From Mycobacteroides salmoniphilum (GTDB taxonomy: Bacteria; Actinomycetota; Actinomycetes; Mycobacteriales; Mycobacteriaceae): DNA of 64,000 nucleotides. This document shows, one piece after another, positions 62,304 through 64,000 of the stretch (positions are counted from its first letter, which is position 1; every line of letters begins with the position of its first letter). The notes beneath the pieces are model-generated. The model ran no database searches, was not told where the DNA came from, and was given only the letters and a program-made list of their open reading frames with translations. Made by a program: the position numbers and the translations under genes. Location: NCBI RefSeq assembly GCF_004924335.1, contig NZ_CP024633.1, positions 186,001 through 250,000 of the forward strand, written 5' to 3'.

Positions 62304-63470
62304 ATGTCTGCGTCATCACTGCTGCTCACTACCGGTCGCGCCGTGCAACAACCGGTCTGGGAGAACGACGTGCACCTGGAGCGTGTGCGCGCCGAGCTCA
62401 GCGAGCTGCCCGCGCTGGTCGGGGCCGACGAGATCAGGACCCTGCGCGCGCTGCTGAGCACCGTCGCTCGGGGCCGGGCCACCATCATCCAGGCGGGCGA
62501 TTGCGCGGAGGATCCACAGGAGTCGACCAATGCTCACGTGGCGCGCAAGGTGGCGCTGCTCAACGTGCTCGCCGGCACCATGCGGATGAAGACCCACCGG
62601 CCGGTACTGCGGGTCGGCCGCATCGGCGGGCAGTACGCCAAGCCGAGGTCCAAGCCCACCGAGATCATTGACGGTGTCGAACTGCCCTCTTTCCGTGGGC
62701 ATCTTGTCAATGGCCCGCAGCCGCACCCGGTACATCGGCGTGCCAATCCGGATCGGATGCTGGCCGGATATTGGGCGGCGAACCGGGTGATGGGTCACCT
62801 GGGGTGGCGGGTGCCATCCTCGCTGTCGGTCATCGAGCCGCCGGTGTGGACATCTCATGAGGCGCTGCTGCTCGATTACGAGGAGCCGCAGCTGCGGCGC
62901 GACGGTGAGAACCGCATGGTGCTCACGTCCACGCACTGGCCCTGGATCGGCGACCGGACCCGGCATCTGGACGGCCCGCATGTTGAATTGTTCTCCCGTA
63001 TTGCCAATCCGGTGGCATGCAAGGTGGGGCCGTCGATGACGACAGAGGACCTGCTCGCGCTGTGCGACAAGCTGGATCCGGAGCACGAGAGCGGACGGTT
63101 GACGCTGATCGCACGATTGGGCGCTTCGGCCGTGCGTTCCAAGCTGCCTGATTTGGTTGCGGCAGTGCGTGAATCAGGCCACCCCGTGATCTGGCTGTGC
63201 GACCCACTGCACGCCAATACCGTGTCCACCGACTCCGGTTACAAGACGAGGCACGTCCAGACGGCCATCGACGAGGTGCGCGGCTTCCGTGAGGTGCTCG
63301 ATGAGGCGGGCGTGCACTCGGGCGGATTGCACCTGGAAGCGACTCCGGATGATGTGGTCGAGTGCGTTTTTGACGATTCGCAGAATCACGAAGTAGGTCA
63401 ACGGTATTCGACACTGTGCGATCCGCGCCTCAACACCGCTCAGGCCACCGAAGTGGTGTCGGCATGGTAG
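62304..63470 (+). CDS. Class II DAHP synthase, pathway-specific (PhzC-like)
   Basis: A 388-residue class II 3-deoxy-D-arabino-heptulosonate 7-phosphate synthase. Motifs: IIQAGDCAEDPQES, VGRIGGQYAKPRSKPTE, VWTSHEALLLDYEE, NPVACKVGPSM and WLCDPLHANT, GGLHLEATPDDVVECVF. At 388 residues it is shorter than the ~460-aa housekeeping AroG of mycobacteria, like PhzC-type isozymes of natural-product clusters that escape feedback control. It would pull carbon into chorismate. ATG at 62304 with GGAG upstream; overlaps the next gene by 6 bp. Confidence 0.92.
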   Translation: MSASSLLLTTGRAVQQPVWENDVHLERVRAELSELPALVGADEIRTLRALLSTVARGRATIIQAGDCAEDPQESTNAHVARKVALLNVLAGTMRMKTHRPVLRVGRIGGQYAKPRSKPTEIIDGVELPSFRGHLVNGPQPHPVHRRANPDRMLAGYWAANRVMGHLGWRVPSSLSVIEPPVWTSHEALLLDYEEPQLRRDGENRMVLTSTHWPWIGDRTRHLDGPHVELFSRIANPVACKVGPSMTTEDLLALCDKLDPEHESGRLTLIARLGASAVRSKLPDLVAAVRESGHPVIWLCDPLHANTVSTDSGYKTRHVQTAIDEVRGFREVLDEAGVHSGGLHLEATPDDVVECVFDDSQNHEVGQRYSTLCDPRLNTAQATEVVSAW

Positions 63471-64000
63471 CGGTGGTGACGGGCGCCGGCGGGGGAGTCG
63501 GCTCTCGAGTGGTGACGACGCTGGCTCGCCGAGACGAGCGGGTTGTCGCGGTGGATATCGACGAGGTCGCCATCAAGCAGCTCGTCGAGTATGCCGCCGA
63601 TGAGGGGCTGGACATCATCGGGCAGGTGCTTGACATCACCGACGACACCGCCGTGGCGGTGGGGGTGGCGGACATTGAATCTCGGATAGGTCCGATCACC
63701 TCGTTGGTCAACGGTGCGGGAATACTGAGAACAGGTGCGGCGGTCGAGTTCTCCGACGCTGACTGGGCTCAGACCTTCGATGTCAACGTGCGCGCACCCT
63801 TTGTGCTGAGCCGGGAGGTGGCGCGGCACATGATCCCGCGCCGCGCGGGCTCCATCGTGACGATTGCCTCCAATGCCGCGTTGGTGGCCCGCAAGGGGAT
63901 GACGGCGTACTCCGCATCCAAGGCAGCCGCCAATGCCTTCACCAAGAGTCTGGGGCTAGAGCTTGCCGAGCACGGAATCCGGTGCAATGTAGTCGCTCCC
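63465..64000 (+). CDS. EntA-like 2,3-dihydro-2,3-dihydroxybenzoate dehydrogenase (3' cut)
   Basis: The first 178 residues of a short-chain dehydrogenase; the gene runs off the window. Cofactor motif VAVVTGAGGGVGSRVV, catalytic Ser in SIVTIASNAALVARKGM, YSASKAAANAFTK, and SLGLELAEHGIRCNVVAP, very close to the EntA ending S-x-G-L-E-L-x-x-x-G-x-R-C-N-V-V. EntA and its relatives aromatise dihydro-dihydroxybenzoate or the amino analogue DHHA. Coupled to the DAHP synthase by a 6-bp overlap, it points to a DHB or 3-hydroxyanthranilate type precursor. Confidence 0.88.

Overview
The window reads as a stretch of a rapidly growing mycobacterial chromosome, most likely the Mycobacteroides abscessus/chelonae group. 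Supporting this are a bacterial proteasome activator gene (bpa), gene runs that parallel M. tuberculosis Rv3780-Rv3777, Rv3772, proXVWZ-Rv3755c-tyrA-Rv3753c-Rv3752c, Rv0926c/Rv0927c and Rv3730c-ligC, uniformly high GC, many ATGA/GTGA start-stop overlaps, and several probable leaderless starts (TANNNT box 6-7 nt before the start codon). No prophage, CRISPR array or intact insertion sequence was seen. Assignments rest on reading protein motifs by eye; no database search was run.

Layout. 1-8.6 kb: bpa, an Rv3779-like membrane protein, an aminotransferase-fold protein without its PLP lysine, a quinone oxidoreductase with a divergent MarR regulator, tRNA-Ser(TGA), and a small redox-looking locus (OsmC, methyltransferase, cysteine-containing COG2345 regulator, cupin). 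8.6-14.2 kb: a family 2 encapsulin and its cysteine desulfurase cargo, divergent from a leaderless ORF ending in five cysteine codons (a predicted cysteine attenuator) ahead of a thioester-domain-like protein, then hisC2. 14.3-25.5 kb: tRNA-Ser(GCT), tRNA-Arg(ACG), SRPBCC and TetR genes, a GMC oxidoreductase, a putative type VII secretion triad (EspC-like protein, DUF1023 hydrolase, lipoprotein), an acyl-CoA dehydrogenase and a ThrE-type exporter. 25.6-35.5 kb: an Rv0926c/Rv0927c-like pair with a TetR regulator, the osmoprotectant transporter proXVWZ, tyrA, tadA and its partner, and two tandem secreted His/Asp-rich proteins. 35.9-49.4 kb: tRNA-Ser(CGA), tgt, a P450, a fused amino-acid ABC protein, gluQ-ligC divergent from a primase-polymerase, a GT87 mannosyltransferase, tRNA-Ser(GGA), an MFS exporter and a membrane esterase.

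49.4-64 kb is the most unusual part: a probable specialised-metabolite cluster. An operon of SRPBCC protein, AMP-forming ligase, aromatic hydroxylase-like flavoprotein, CreE-like flavoprotein and CreD-like lyase matches the aspartate-nitrosuccinate route that makes nitrous acid for diazo or N-N bond formation, with the ligase as candidate diazotising enzyme (CreM-like). A PucR regulator and a transposase-derived protein lacking catalytic residues lie next, followed by a second operon with an exported carboxylesterase, a class II DAHP synthase and an EntA-like dehydrogenase that runs off the window. Both operons carry the same ACTTGACGGA element upstream. My working model is that the second operon supplies a chorismate-derived aromatic acid and the first hydroxylates and diazotises it. 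The product is unknown and the cluster continues beyond 64 kb.
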